A stretch of 64,000 nucleotides of DNA from Pseudoalteromonas luteoviolacea (GTDB taxonomy: Bacteria > Pseudomonadota > Gammaproteobacteria > Enterobacterales > Alteromonadaceae). A program made the position numbers and the translations under genes. The notes beneath the pieces are model-generated. The model saw only the letters and a list, made by a program, of their open reading frames with translations. It made no database searches and had not been told where the DNA came from. Of this stretch, positions 37,521-47,800 are shown piece by piece (position 1 is the stretch's first letter; each line of letters starts with the position of its first letter). The stretch is from contig NZ_CP015411.1 in assembly GCF_001750165.1 (NCBI RefSeq), positions 4,722,501 through 4,786,500 on the forward strand, in the 5' to 3' direction.

Positions 37521-37641
37521 GCAAATATCACATGATGCTACGCAATGGTGGATGTACTTGCACTTGTCTATGAGTGACAAGTGTTCAGCTTGAGATCCAT
37601 CTCCTATACTGAAACAATTATCACATATTCTTGGAGTTGGT

Positions 37642-38709
37642 GTGGCAACACGTCAACATTATTTCAGTCAACCTGACACCGTCGAGCAAGTTAAAAATAG
37701 GCTCTTCAAACAGCTGGCATATTATTGCTTAGGGCTGCATTGCTTATTATTGGTGTTGTTCTGGTATTGTGACATTGCCATATTAGCAGTGGTCAATGTA
37801 GGCAGTGTGATCGCTTGGTCAATGGGCATAAAGCTCCTATATCAAAACAAAAGTCATCTCGCTTTGCGACTGTTTTGTATTGAAGTCACGCTACATTCCA
37901 TATTCGTCTGCGCTGTACTTGGCATGAGCTATGGATTTCAATATTATCTATGGACCATAGCGAGTCTCATCTTACTAGATTATCAACTCAAATTAAAAAT
38001 CGCGTCGGGGTTAGCACTGCTGCTCATCCTCACCTTTGCCGCTTTATTTGAGCTTTTTAATAGTGTTCAACACAGCTTTATATTGAGTCACCTCGCCCCC
38101 TACATCCACTTCATTAATGTCTTGATCTGTGCGCTACCGAGCATATATACCATTGGTCATATTCGTGAGGTCACCTTTTCGAACCGCTATCAACTGGCGC
38201 AACTAGCAGCCAAAGATCCGTTAACGAGCCTGTTTAATCGCCGCTACGCCAAAGAGCTAATCAAGAACGCACAAGAAAATTGCGTTAATACATCGCAGCA
38301 GCTCACTATTGTCATGGCTGATATTGACCATTTTAAGGGCATCAATGATAAATACGGCCATGACATGGGTGATGACGTTTTAATCGAAGTCGCGTTAAAA
38401 ATAAAACACCACACACTGCACTCTGATATTGCAGTTCGTTGGGGAGGCGAAGAGTTTTTATTAGTGTTTGTCAATTGTGATTTGCAGACCGCACAAGCTC
38501 GAGTTGAAAGCCTGCGTCGAGAAATTGAAACACATACTTTTAACGGCGATACGCTACAAGTGACCATGAGTTTTGGCATCGCCCAATGGCACCCTGCATT
38601 GCCTTTTCGGATGGCCATTAAGTTGGCTGACGATGCCTTATATATCAGTAAAACACAAGGACGTAATCGAACGACTAGCGCCCCCTTAAAAAAGGTACAC
38701 AATACTTAA
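37642..38709 (+). CDS. Membrane GGDEF diguanylate cyclase
   Basis: Makes cyclic-di-GMP from two GTP. The GTG start at 37642 has GGAG six bases upstream; 355 residues. Five to six membrane helices occupy ~25-175, forming an integral membrane sensor. The GGDEF domain (~190-345) has the active form GGEEF in RWGGEEFLLVF and the substrate segment MADIDHFKGINDKYGHDMGD (~226-245). No inhibitory RxxD site is visible five residues before it. Ligand unknown. Confidence 0.88.
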   Translation: MATRQHYFSQPDTVEQVKNRLFKQLAYYCLGLHCLLLVLFWYCDIAILAVVNVGSVIAWSMGIKLLYQNKSHLALRLFCIEVTLHSIFVCAVLGMSYGFQYYLWTIASLILLDYQLKLKIASGLALLLILTFAALFELFNSVQHSFILSHLAPYIHFINVLICALPSIYTIGHIREVTFSNRYQLAQLAAKDPLTSLFNRRYAKELIKNAQENCVNTSQQLTIVMADIDHFKGINDKYGHDMGDDVLIEVALKIKHHTLHSDIAVRWGGEEFLLVFVNCDLQTAQARVESLRREIETHTFNGDTLQVTMSFGIAQWHPALPFRMAIKLADDALYISKTQGRNRTTSAPLKKVHNT

Positions 38710-38720
38710 AGCGTCAATAC

Positions 38721-41021
38721 CTATGGAGTCGAAAATTCAATCACATGATGTATTTCACCCGGCAGTAATGGGGTGAGCTCCCCATCGGCATATGCAGCAA
38801 ACCCACTGCGATAATAAGGTGATAATGGGTGGCCACTTTGACCCCCTGCGACCGTCATAACGGCGTTATTCAAATATCTTGGTTGAGCAATAAACCGCTG
38901 TGATGCACCGAAGCTTTTCCCCTGAACCGCAGGCATGAAACTATCTCCAAACCCTGGGACAGACGGCATATCTAAAAATCGACTCAAAAATGGCATCTGC
39001 TGACTAAATGGGTGCTGAACTTGGAGCTTGTTCACGTTACCCCAGCGCCAGTTTTCCATATTCGCACCGAAACGGCTTTGTAATGTGTGACGGGCCTCTG
39101 AAAAAGAGGCTTCAAGTAGCCCTTGCCAATCTTGATGTCCAGCCAACCAACTGTGTGGCTTGGAGCTAATAAGCTGCCAAAGCGCTGGTTCGAAATAACG
39201 CTTAAGATGGCTTAGCGTCTCCTCTTTTGCTGTCAGTGTATGTTCAATTGGGCTAAATACCGTGTCTATGACACTCATCCTAAAATACTTCACTAGGGTA
39301 TAACCGACAGAATCACTGCATGCACAAGCTTGCCAATTTGCCAAATAATCGAGCGCTTGCTGGTAATCGCCTTTTTGTTTTGCAGAATTAGTCAGGGTAT
39401 CTACCAGAAGTTCATGCCAAGGCAGTAAAAAACGCGCCTCATTATCAAGCTGTAACTGATTAAAATCAGACTCACTAAATTGATTTTGCGCCAATAATCG
39501 ATCCCGAATTTGTGCGGCACGGGCACCTAATGCATATCCGCCATCACCAAATCGACGGTGTGAAATTGCAGACATCACCCGAGAGTTTGCCGTCCATAAC
39601 TTGCCACTATCGGGGTTAATTATTTGCGGTCGCACCCATTCATTTTTTTGCCACATGGTTGGCTCTGCTCGGTTAGAAGGCACTGCTAAGTCACTGGGAA
39701 AGACCCGAGATGGCACAGCACCAATGGGCTGCCAAGCAGCATTGCCTTGTTCATCTACAACCATCAAATTCTGTACTGGGATCCCAACACTGTTAGCAAC
39801 ATCCAGCGCTTGCGCAACCGTCTTAGCAGTCTCTAGCTTTAATAAGTTTAAATTTACCGCATATGATTGGTGCGCGACCCACTGTAGTGCATAGTGCTTT
39901 CCATTGAATTGCTTTACTGGTCCAAATTCGCTCATCATCAATTCAAAGGTATGTGATTGGCCGTTTGGTAATTTAATCTCTTCTGTTACTGTCTTCAATG
40001 TATCTTGAGCAGTGAGCTCGACCCAATCTGCGGTGTCTAGATAACCGTTTGTGAAGCCCCATGCAATGTGATCATTACTTCCTACGACAATAGCAGGCAC
40101 GCCTGGTAAGCTGACCCCAGTCACTGTCACAGATTGGTTTTCTTTTGTTTGATAATTTAATTGTGCACGGTACCAGATAGACGGCACATTCAGGCCCAAG
40201 TGCATATCATCAGATACCATCGCAGCGCCAGTTGCTGTCAACTGCCCCATGACTGCCCAGTTATTGCTGCCATAAAGTGGCACATCTTCAATATGAGAGA
40301 TGTGTTGTGTTACTGCACTAGATGCTTCTATCTCTGGGATCACAACTGACTTAACCGGCAACTGGCTGTCATCCAACGCCGCTTGATAGCTGCTTGGTTG
40401 AAGCATAAAATCGACCATCGATTGACCAAAATGCTCAGCAATATGGATGAGCGTTTTATCACGTTTATAAGTCACTGACTGCAAGTCCAAATACATACTA
40501 AAAATCACCAGCAAAGAGTCTGCGGGCTGCCAAGGCTGAGCATCCACACCAAGGAGTAAGTATTCAAAACTCGACATGCCGGCTTGCAGACGACCGTCAT
40601 TGACACCTTGTGTATAGACGCTCAACAGGTTTCTGTCTGTTTCATCCATGGAAGCAACGATTTGCTCACTGCGCAGTCTGAATTGGTGAAAACGATGAAC
40701 CTGATCCAGCTTCAATGCTGCTGAGCCGAACAACTCACTGAGCTCTCCGGCAGCATTGCGGCGAAGTATATCCATCTGGAAAAACCGATCTTGACCATGG
40801 GCATAACCCATGGTGTAAGCTGCATCTTGCCGATTGTTGGCATGAATTATCGCCTGCCCCATACTATCTCGACTTAGCCTGCTTGGAGCGGTAATTCTAT
40901 CGCTAATGGCGTGTCCATCTAATGCAGGTAAACTGAGTGAGAGTACCCCATAAACAGTTGCAGTCACTATTAATACCCCAATGACAACAACTGAAATGCC
41001 TAATTTAAACCATTTCAACAT
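38721..41021 (-). CDS. Penicillin acylase family protein (Ntn hydrolase)
   Basis: Self-processing N-terminal nucleophile amidase of the S45 family: acyl-homoserine lactone acylases, penicillin acylases. From ATG 41021 (AAAGGAAC site; the frame continues 24 codons upstream but begins its membrane anchor here) it is 766 aa. It has an N-terminal anchor/signal (~7-28), an alpha subunit, and the autocleavage site GSNNWAV where Ser252 would become the beta-subunit nucleophile. The Asn-rich beta-chain motif near the C-terminus is also seen. Quorum quenching is possible but not shown; the substrate cannot be told from sequence. Divergent from the CHASE kinase (225-base gap). Confidence 0.85.
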   Translation of the reverse strand: MLKWFKLGISVVVIGVLIVTATVYGVLSLSLPALDGHAISDRITAPSRLSRDSMGQAIIHANNRQDAAYTMGYAHGQDRFFQMDILRRNAAGELSELFGSAALKLDQVHRFHQFRLRSEQIVASMDETDRNLLSVYTQGVNDGRLQAGMSSFEYLLLGVDAQPWQPADSLLVIFSMYLDLQSVTYKRDKTLIHIAEHFGQSMVDFMLQPSSYQAALDDSQLPVKSVVIPEIEASSAVTQHISHIEDVPLYGSNNWAVMGQLTATGAAMVSDDMHLGLNVPSIWYRAQLNYQTKENQSVTVTGVSLPGVPAIVVGSNDHIAWGFTNGYLDTADWVELTAQDTLKTVTEEIKLPNGQSHTFELMMSEFGPVKQFNGKHYALQWVAHQSYAVNLNLLKLETAKTVAQALDVANSVGIPVQNLMVVDEQGNAAWQPIGAVPSRVFPSDLAVPSNRAEPTMWQKNEWVRPQIINPDSGKLWTANSRVMSAISHRRFGDGGYALGARAAQIRDRLLAQNQFSESDFNQLQLDNEARFLLPWHELLVDTLTNSAKQKGDYQQALDYLANWQACACSDSVGYTLVKYFRMSVIDTVFSPIEHTLTAKEETLSHLKRYFEPALWQLISSKPHSWLAGHQDWQGLLEASFSEARHTLQSRFGANMENWRWGNVNKLQVQHPFSQQMPFLSRFLDMPSVPGFGDSFMPAVQGKSFGASQRFIAQPRYLNNAVMTVAGGQSGHPLSPYYRSGFAAYADGELTPLLPGEIHHVIEFSTP

Positions 41022-41246
41022 ATATGTTCCTTTATGTTCCTTTCTAAACGTGGGCAAGCGTGTCTTGCTAGCAACCTTCTCCAATATGTCCACCAGTTAT
41101 AGCAAGTCATTGAGTCAGGTTCAAAGAGACTTTGTCGACATAATAACTATCATGCTTGTTTTACAGTTCATTTACCCGAGTTTGATTTGGCGACTTTTTA
41201 GCAAGGCATCTATAGTTAAAGTATTCACGGAACCGACAGACAAGAC

Positions 41247-44200
41247 ATGCAAACAGAGAATGTTGTGCCGCCAAGGAAAGCCATACTATCCAAGCTCGGA
41301 GTACTCATCCTATTAGCTGTGATCATCGCCACCGGCTGGTATGTGGATCGAGTTAATCATAAACACCTCATCGAAGTGCAAAAGAATCGGACTTATGAAC
41401 AGGTAAACCTGTACCGAACTCGTATAGAAGGCCAACTGGCCGCCAATATTCAGCTGGTAAGGGGGCTCGCAATCGCCCTTGGCAACACAGATAATCTCAC
41501 ACAACAAAAGTTTGCCAATATTGCAGCGCCGCTATTTGAGTCAGACGAAGTACTGCGTAACCTTGGCGCAGCCCCTGATATGATTTTGAAATTTATCTAT
41601 CCACTGACAGGGAATGAACAGGCTCTGGGCTTAAACTACCGCACCCATCCAACTCAGCGTCTCGAAGCCCTAAAAGCACAAAATACCGGTGAAATCGTCT
41701 TAGCAGGGCCATTGAAACTTGTTCAGGGAGGCGATGCATTAATCGCAAGAGTTCCGGTTTTTGATGCACAAAGGCAGTTTTGGGGGCTGCTTTCGGTGGT
41801 CATTGACATGCAAAAGCTCTATCAAAGCGCCAACCTAAATGAATTGGAAGACAACTACCAAATTGCGATGCGTGGACAACATGCCCGCGGCGAACAAGGT
41901 GCCTACTTTTATGGTTCCAGTGATATTCAACAACTTAACCCTCTAAAGTTTGAAATCAATGTGCCATCGGGGTCTTGGGTATTGTATGCCGCACCTCGCT
42001 TCGGCTGGTCTGGTGAAGACTCTGCATTGTGGCCTTTTCGACTAGCGCTGCTCACCATTGTAATTTTCTTTATGATTGCATTTGTATTCTTTACGCGGCT
42101 ATTAAAACAATTAGAAGATCAAGCCAACTCCCTAACCAGTATGGGGTCGTTGGCAGAGGTAGGCGCTTGGTCTGTTGATTTGAGTGACCACCACATCACC
42201 TGGTCCACAGTCACTCAACAAATTTTTAATGTCCCCGCACACTATCATCCCTCTTGGATGGGTAGTACTGAATTTTTTAAAGAAGGCGCTCAACGGAAAA
42301 AGTTTCAAGATGCCATGGGCCTGGCGATTAAAAAGGGGAAATGCTTTCAAGGTGAGTTTTTAATTGTGCCCAAAGATAAACCTCCCTGCTGGGTTCTTAT
42401 TAAAGCGCAAACCAAGCGAGTGGGTCGAAAAACACAGGAGGTGTTTGGTTCTATTCAAAACATACATCAGCGTAAAACTATGGAGGTCGAGCACGAAAAA
42501 GTAGCCAAGAACAATGAGCTATTAGCACAGCTGAGTACACATGAGGCCATTTTAAACAATCACCTTGACCGTGCTCAAGAGCTTTGTATCGATACTATTT
42601 GCCATGGTGTTAATGCCACTCGAGCGAGTATTTGGCTATTCAGTGAAGAACAAACACATTTATATCCCGTATGCTTTAGCAACACTAAACGAGACAGCTT
42701 GCAACACTACCCACCTTGGCGAAAAACATCACAATCAGCACTATTTAGCGCCTTAATAAATAAAAACAGCATTGAAGCGTGGTCAGCCAAAAGTCATGCT
42801 GTTACACGCACCATCAATGAGCAATATTTATCACCTTTTGAAATAGACGCCATTGTGTTTGTTCCTATTTTTTTCAAAAACACTTTATACGGTACTTTAA
42901 CTGCGGAATTTAATACTGCCTACCCACAATGGACACAAAGTGATAAACGTTTTTTAAAAGCCATTGCGGCCATGCTTGCAAGCTTATTTAGCAGTCAACA
43001 ACAGCAGCAAGCGCAGCATCAAGCAATCATGGAAAAAGAGCTTGCTGAGCAATCTGCAAAAGTAAAAGCCTCATTTTTAGCGAGTATGAGCCATGAGATC
43101 CGCACACCAATGAATGGGATCTTGGGCATGCTGAATATTTTGAGCAGCTCTCATTTAAATGAAGGCCAGCAGCGTCACTTAACACTGGCCCAAAGTTCGG
43201 CAGAATCTCTGTTAACTATTATCAATGATATTCTCGACTTCTCTAAAATTGAAGCAGGGAAAATGTCAATTGATACTATCCAATGCGATCTCATTCAAAT
43301 CATCAGTGACTGCTTTGCAGCCTTTGCACCCAAAGCCATCGATCAACATACTGAACTATTTTTAGATAGTCGAAATATGCAGTACCAGATTGCAAAGACT
43401 GATCCTCATCGTTTGAAACAAATATTAAATAACTTAATCAGCAATGCCATTAAATTTACTGAGAACGGTAAGATCACACTGACTTGTTACACAGAACAAA
43501 GTAATAAAAATACGCGTTTATGGTGCAGTATTGAAGATACTGGCATTGGGATAAGTAAAGCGCAGCTCGATAAAATCTTTGATTCATTTACTCAGGCTGA
43601 CCCCTCTACGACACGTAAATTTGGCGGAACAGGCTTAGGTCTGACCATCGCCAAACAGCTCTGTGAGCTACTCGGCGGCGCACTGCACGCTTACAGCAAA
43701 TTGGGAGTAGGTAGTACGTTTACCTTTTATATCGAATTACAAGAAGCTCAACCAATCAAAGCATTAGAAAGTAATACAGATTACCTCTTGATCATCGATC
43801 AGCATCCGCAAACAGAGCTCAGTGCCAGGCACATGCTCAATGCATGGCGTGTACCGACAGAGCACTTTCTGACAATACCTGACGCACTTGAGTTCTGCGA
43901 GTCTCAGAGCAATGCACACCCAGCTTTGATCGTAACAGCGACTGTACTTACACAAAGCACAGAATTAATCTCACAGGCTCTCTTTTCTTTTATCAAAAAG
44001 TACCAGCTCAACTATGCTATTTTATGCCATACTCCAGATGAATTAGCGGCGCTACCTAAGAGCCATGAAAGCAACACCATTCTTGCACCTTTAACTCCTG
44101 CCAATGCATTGGCGCTAGTACAGAAAAAACCAAACTCACAGACTAGCAAACAAGACATTCAACTCAACTGTTCAGTTTTATTAGTCGAAGACAATAAAAT

Positions 44201-44576
44201 CAATCAGACCGTGGCGCTGAGTTTACTGGCTAAAGTCGGCATCAAAGCCGACTGTGCTGCCAATGGGCGCTTAGCTATCGAACAGCTACAAAAATTAGAT
44301 AAGCCTTACGATATCATCTTGATGGATTGTCAAATGCCTGAAATGGATGGCTATACTGCAACCAAAGTCATCCGTCAGGGTAAATGCGGAAAACAACATC
44401 AAGACGCCATTATAATTGCGCTAACAGCCAACGCCATGGAAGGTGATGAAGAAAAATGTCTTGCGGCAGGTATGGACGCGTACTTAAGTAAACCTATCAA
44501 TTTTGAGTTGTTAATACAGTCGCTACAGGAATGGACCAACTCAACTAGGAAAATATCTTTAAATAGCATAGAGTAA
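41247..44576 (+). CDS. CHASE-domain hybrid sensor histidine kinase
   Basis: 1109-residue membrane kinase. Helix 1 (~16-32), periplasmic CHASE domain (~75-255; GLNYRTHPTQRLEAL near 128-142), helix 2 (~263-284), a PAS-like domain (~300-410), a GAF domain (~440-590), HisKA with phospho-His616 (SHEIRTPMNG), HATPase (NLISNAIKF, GGTGLGL), a degenerate receiver (~845-960) lacking a clear acceptor Asp, and a true receiver with Asp1027 (LMDCQMPEMDG). No HPt domain. CHASE domains sense small molecules. No cognate regulator is adjacent. Confidence 0.9.
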   Translation: MQTENVVPPRKAILSKLGVLILLAVIIATGWYVDRVNHKHLIEVQKNRTYEQVNLYRTRIEGQLAANIQLVRGLAIALGNTDNLTQQKFANIAAPLFESDEVLRNLGAAPDMILKFIYPLTGNEQALGLNYRTHPTQRLEALKAQNTGEIVLAGPLKLVQGGDALIARVPVFDAQRQFWGLLSVVIDMQKLYQSANLNELEDNYQIAMRGQHARGEQGAYFYGSSDIQQLNPLKFEINVPSGSWVLYAAPRFGWSGEDSALWPFRLALLTIVIFFMIAFVFFTRLLKQLEDQANSLTSMGSLAEVGAWSVDLSDHHITWSTVTQQIFNVPAHYHPSWMGSTEFFKEGAQRKKFQDAMGLAIKKGKCFQGEFLIVPKDKPPCWVLIKAQTKRVGRKTQEVFGSIQNIHQRKTMEVEHEKVAKNNELLAQLSTHEAILNNHLDRAQELCIDTICHGVNATRASIWLFSEEQTHLYPVCFSNTKRDSLQHYPPWRKTSQSALFSALINKNSIEAWSAKSHAVTRTINEQYLSPFEIDAIVFVPIFFKNTLYGTLTAEFNTAYPQWTQSDKRFLKAIAAMLASLFSSQQQQQAQHQAIMEKELAEQSAKVKASFLASMSHEIRTPMNGILGMLNILSSSHLNEGQQRHLTLAQSSAESLLTIINDILDFSKIEAGKMSIDTIQCDLIQIISDCFAAFAPKAIDQHTELFLDSRNMQYQIAKTDPHRLKQILNNLISNAIKFTENGKITLTCYTEQSNKNTRLWCSIEDTGIGISKAQLDKIFDSFTQADPSTTRKFGGTGLGLTIAKQLCELLGGALHAYSKLGVGSTFTFYIELQEAQPIKALESNTDYLLIIDQHPQTELSARHMLNAWRVPTEHFLTIPDALEFCESQSNAHPALIVTATVLTQSTELISQALFSFIKKYQLNYAILCHTPDELAALPKSHESNTILAPLTPANALALVQKKPNSQTSKQDIQLNCSVLLVEDNKINQTVALSLLAKVGIKADCAANGRLAIEQLQKLDKPYDIILMDCQMPEMDGYTATKVIRQGKCGKQHQDAIIIALTANAMEGDEEKCLAAGMDAYLSKPINFELLIQSLQEWTNSTRKISLNSIE

Positions 44577-44672
44577 CGGTATTTATTGGATCTCGCTCTG
44601 TGTTTAAGCTCACTGGTAACGCAATAGAGAAAGACCACGTTTCATACTACGATTTTACAAAAGAGGGAAATT

Positions 44673-45290
44673 ATGAAGCTAACAACAGTTGAACAACGTT
44701 TAATTGGCTGTCTATTAGAAAAAGAAACGACGACACCCGATCAATATCCGCTTTCTTTGAACGCCCTCACTAATGCTTGCAACCAAAAATCCAACAGGGA
44801 GCCGGTACTTTCTCTCACAGAAGCTGAGGTGCTAGACGGGTTAGAGCAGCTGAAAACTCAGCGCTTAGTAATGTGTGATGAGGCATTATCTGGACGTGTG
44901 ACTAAATATACACATCGTTTTTGCAATACCGAGTTTAGTAGTTTACAACTCGACGAGCAGCAACGTGCCATCGTTTGCCTACTTTTGTTACGAGGACCAC
45001 AAACACCAGGAGAATTACGAACTCGCAGTGGCCGTCTCGCAGAATTTGGCAATGTTAGCGACGTTGAAACGTCACTCAATAAACTGCAAGAGCAAGAATT
45101 AATAGTAAAACTCGAGCGTGAGCCAGGAAAACGAGAAAGCCGTTATCAACATTTGTTTGGTGACGCACCTACTTCGCCTGCGACACCACAAGCCGATATT
45201 AATGATCCCAATGAACTCAATTCATTGCTTGAAGAAATCAATAACCTGAAGGCCGAGTTGAAAGTCATCAAACAACATCTTGGACTTTAA
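44673..45290 (+). CDS. yceH: DUF480 protein (YceH family)
   Basis: 205 residues, two winged-helix repeats as in YceH. N-terminal EQRLIGCLLEKETTTPDQYPLS is the conserved start, with a RGPQTPGELRTR repeat near 110. Function unknown; the fold suggests DNA or RNA binding. Two-domain winged helix followed by a short coiled tail (~180-200). GAGGG site upstream. Confidence 0.85.
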   Translation: MKLTTVEQRLIGCLLEKETTTPDQYPLSLNALTNACNQKSNREPVLSLTEAEVLDGLEQLKTQRLVMCDEALSGRVTKYTHRFCNTEFSSLQLDEQQRAIVCLLLLRGPQTPGELRTRSGRLAEFGNVSDVETSLNKLQEQELIVKLEREPGKRESRYQHLFGDAPTSPATPQADINDPNELNSLLEEINNLKAELKVIKQHLGL

Positions 45291-45379
45291 AGTACACCAC
45301 AGTGAAAACATCATTGCCCAGAGACTTGAGGATCAATTACACTATTTATGAAGATAATAAATAGGTCCGAGGATATTCA

Positions 45380-46213
45380 ATGCGTGACGCAATAATTGCC
45401 GAAATGAAAGTTAAGCCTAGTATCAATGTGGCTGAAGAAATAACCCGCCGAGTTCAGTTCATCAAACAACGATTACTATCTGCACACTGCACAAGCCTTG
45501 TCCTTGGGATCAGTGGTGGTGTTGATTCTTCGACCTGTGGTCGACTCTGTCAACTAGCAGTTGATGAGTTAAATCAAGACTACCCTGATAAATCTTATCA
45601 GTTTATCGCTATGCGGTTACCTTATGGTGTGCAAGCAGATGAAGATGAAGCGCAACTTGCCATGGACTTTATTCAGCCAACTCATCGCCTGACCGTTAAT
45701 ATTAAGCCGGCTGCTGACGCCATGCATGAGCAAGCGATTCAAGCGATGAATGATGCTAGCCTCTCCCTACCTGCACAAACTCACGTTGATTTTGTCAAAG
45801 GCAATGTCAAAGCAAGGCAGCGAATGGTCGCACAATATGAAATCGCTGGGTTGAGCGCAGGGCTAGTGGTGGGTACCGATCACAGTGCAGAAAATATCAC
45901 GGGCTTTTACACTAAGTTTGGTGATGGCGCTTGTGATTTAGCACCATTATTCGGCCTCTCAAAGCGCCAAGTTCGTGCCCTTGCAGCACATTTAGGTGCC
46001 CCCGCTCAGTTGGTTGAAAAAGTGCCTACCGCAGACTTAGAGTGTGACAGACCCGGTTTATCAGACGAAGCCGCATTAGGGCTAAGCTATGACAACATCG
46101 ACGACTTCTTAGAAGGTAAAAATATACCTAAAGACGTTGAAGACAAGCTCACCGCTATCTATCTTCGTACTCAACATAAGCGACAGCCGATCCCAACAGT
46201 GTACGACGAATAA
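45380..46213 (+). CDS. nadE: NH3-dependent NAD(+) synthetase
   Basis: Amidates nicotinic acid adenine dinucleotide to NAD, last step of NAD synthesis. 277 residues; adenine nucleotide alpha-hydrolase P-loop SGGVDSS (45-51), GNVKARQRM near 143 and the C-terminal DLECDRPGLSDE segment. The absence of an N-terminal glutaminase domain makes it ammonia-dependent. Followed by an intrinsic terminator. Confidence 0.96.
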   Translation: MRDAIIAEMKVKPSINVAEEITRRVQFIKQRLLSAHCTSLVLGISGGVDSSTCGRLCQLAVDELNQDYPDKSYQFIAMRLPYGVQADEDEAQLAMDFIQPTHRLTVNIKPAADAMHEQAIQAMNDASLSLPAQTHVDFVKGNVKARQRMVAQYEIAGLSAGLVVGTDHSAENITGFYTKFGDGACDLAPLFGLSKRQVRALAAHLGAPAQLVEKVPTADLECDRPGLSDEAALGLSYDNIDDFLEGKNIPKDVEDKLTAIYLRTQHKRQPIPTVYDE

Positions 46214-46233
46214 GTCAAACACAGTTAAAAATT

Positions 46234-46260
46234 GGGTGCACTGAGCACCCTTTTTATTTT
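46234..46260 (+). terminator. Intrinsic terminator after nadE
   Basis: GGGTGC (46234-46239), loop ACTGA, GCACCC (46245-46250), then TTTTTATTTT; 20 bases after the stop. Confidence 0.9.
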
Positions 46261-46462
46261 CTCTGTATTGACCTCATAGCTTTAACATTAATGTAACAAC
46301 ACTCTATACAGTCAATGAAAAGCCATGCTAAGTTAGTGATCACAAAGGTAACTCGCCCCGTATTATTCTGGCAAACGTGTCATTTGTAGTCTCAACTCAG
46401 TCATTACATCAGGACAGTATTAAGTTTATGACCACGCGACATACATTTTTTAAGGAACCCTA

Positions 46463-47170
46463 ATGGCAGCCCCAATTTTAATTACAGGTGGAGCACAGCG
46501 TATCGGGCTAGCACTTGCACAGCATCTGATTAAAGCAGATACACCACTTATCGTCACGTATCGTACCCGACATAAGACAGTCGATGAATTAGAGGCCAGC
46601 GGTGTAAAATGCATTCAAGTGGACTTCAACGAGCATAATGCAGTTGAGTCGCTGGTTAGTGAGGTAAAACAACATACCTCAACACTGCGCGCAGTCATAC
46701 ACAACGCCTCGAGCTGGGATTGCGAAAAGCTTAATCCAGATCATAGCTCGCTTTTTGACAACATGATGCGTATCCATGCCAAAGTTCCTTATTTACTGAA
46801 TATGGCACTTGCCCCGCTGCTTCAAGCATCGACTGAAGTTACTGATATTATTCATATCACTGATTACGTTGCCGAAAAAGGTAGCCCAAAACACATCGCA
46901 TACGCTGCAAGTAAAGCAGCTTTAGACAATTTAAGCCGCTCGTTTGCAGCCAAGTACGCACCTCAAATTAAAGTTAACTCCGTCTCTCCTTCGCTGATCA
47001 TTTTCAATGAACATGACGATGATGATTACAAAGTTAAAACCTTAAAGAAATCTCTAATGGGTATTGAGCCTGGCTGCCAAGAAGTCATTGCCAGTATTGA
47101 GCTATTGCTCAATAGCAACTATATAACAGGTAGAACACTCGCCGTAGATGGTGGTAGACACTTAAAATAA
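46463..47170 (+). CDS. folM: Dihydromonapterin reductase FolM
   Basis: Short-chain dehydrogenase that reduces dihydromonapterin to tetrahydromonapterin. 235 residues; Rossmann ITGGAQRIGLALA (6-18), active-site Tyr/Lys in YAASKAAL (~147-154). The arrangement folM-folE-folX is known from gammaproteobacteria that make tetrahydromonapterin as the cofactor of phenylalanine hydroxylase. AAGGAA site eight bases before ATG. The 200-base upstream region has a tiny 11-codon frame (46429) that touches the start; not called. Confidence 0.9.
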   Translation: MAAPILITGGAQRIGLALAQHLIKADTPLIVTYRTRHKTVDELEASGVKCIQVDFNEHNAVESLVSEVKQHTSTLRAVIHNASSWDCEKLNPDHSSLFDNMMRIHAKVPYLLNMALAPLLQASTEVTDIIHITDYVAEKGSPKHIAYAASKAALDNLSRSFAAKYAPQIKVNSVSPSLIIFNEHDDDDYKVKTLKKSLMGIEPGCQEVIASIELLLNSNYITGRTLAVDGGRHLK

Positions 47171-47226
47171 ATTTGAGCGACCCCGTTATCAGCTCGAGTT
47201 CAAATAATGAAATTGTGAGTCATATT

Positions 47227-47784
47227 ATGCATGAAGATTTAAAAAACAGTTACACAGAGATCATCAAAGCCGTTGGTGAAGACGCCGATAGAGAAGGTCT
47301 ATTGGACACCCCTAAGCGCGCAGCCAAAGCCATGGAGTATTTAACCCAAGGTTATCGTCAGACCTTGAATGAAATCACCAACAACGCTGTATTCTCATCA
47401 GATGCAGACGATATGGTACTTATTCAAGACATCGAGCTATATTCTATGTGCGAGCATCATCTGCTCCCCTTTGTCGGCCGCTGCCACATTGCTTACATTC
47501 CCAATGGTAAAGTGTTAGGCTTATCAAAGTTTGCTCGGATCGTAGACATGTTCGCACGTCGCTTTCAAATCCAAGAACAGCTGACGCACCAAATCGCCAA
47601 AGCGGTAGAAGAAGTCACTGGAGCGAGAGGTGTTGGGGTTATCGTCGAGGCTAAACACATGTGCATGATGATGCGTGGTGTAGAAAAGCAAAACTCAAAA
47701 ATGCGCACATCAGTCATGCTAGGTAACTTTAGAGAAGATGCAAAAACTCGAAATGAATTTTTACAGCTTGTCAAACACGGCTAA
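47227..47784 (+). CDS. folE: GTP cyclohydrolase I
   Basis: Opens the guanine ring of GTP to 7,8-dihydroneopterin triphosphate, the common precursor for folate and monapterin. 185 residues from ATG 47227, the family length; the frame could start at TTG 47173, two bases after folM. Zinc ligands lie in MCEHHLLPF and HMCMMMRG. It is of the short, Bacillus-like form, not the longer E. coli form. This may be a paralogue dedicated to monapterin synthesis, since it is cotranscribed with folM and folX. Confidence 0.9.
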   Translation: MHEDLKNSYTEIIKAVGEDADREGLLDTPKRAAKAMEYLTQGYRQTLNEITNNAVFSSDADDMVLIQDIELYSMCEHHLLPFVGRCHIAYIPNGKVLGLSKFARIVDMFARRFQIQEQLTHQIAKAVEEVTGARGVGVIVEAKHMCMMMRGVEKQNSKMRTSVMLGNFREDAKTRNEFLQLVKHG

Positions 47785-47800
47785 ATAGCAAGGATCAGCC

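Noticed and set aside
46429..46464. 11-codon frame just before folM that could be a leader peptide
   Set aside because: No convincing ribosome-binding site, no attenuator hairpins and no biased codon run; likely chance.
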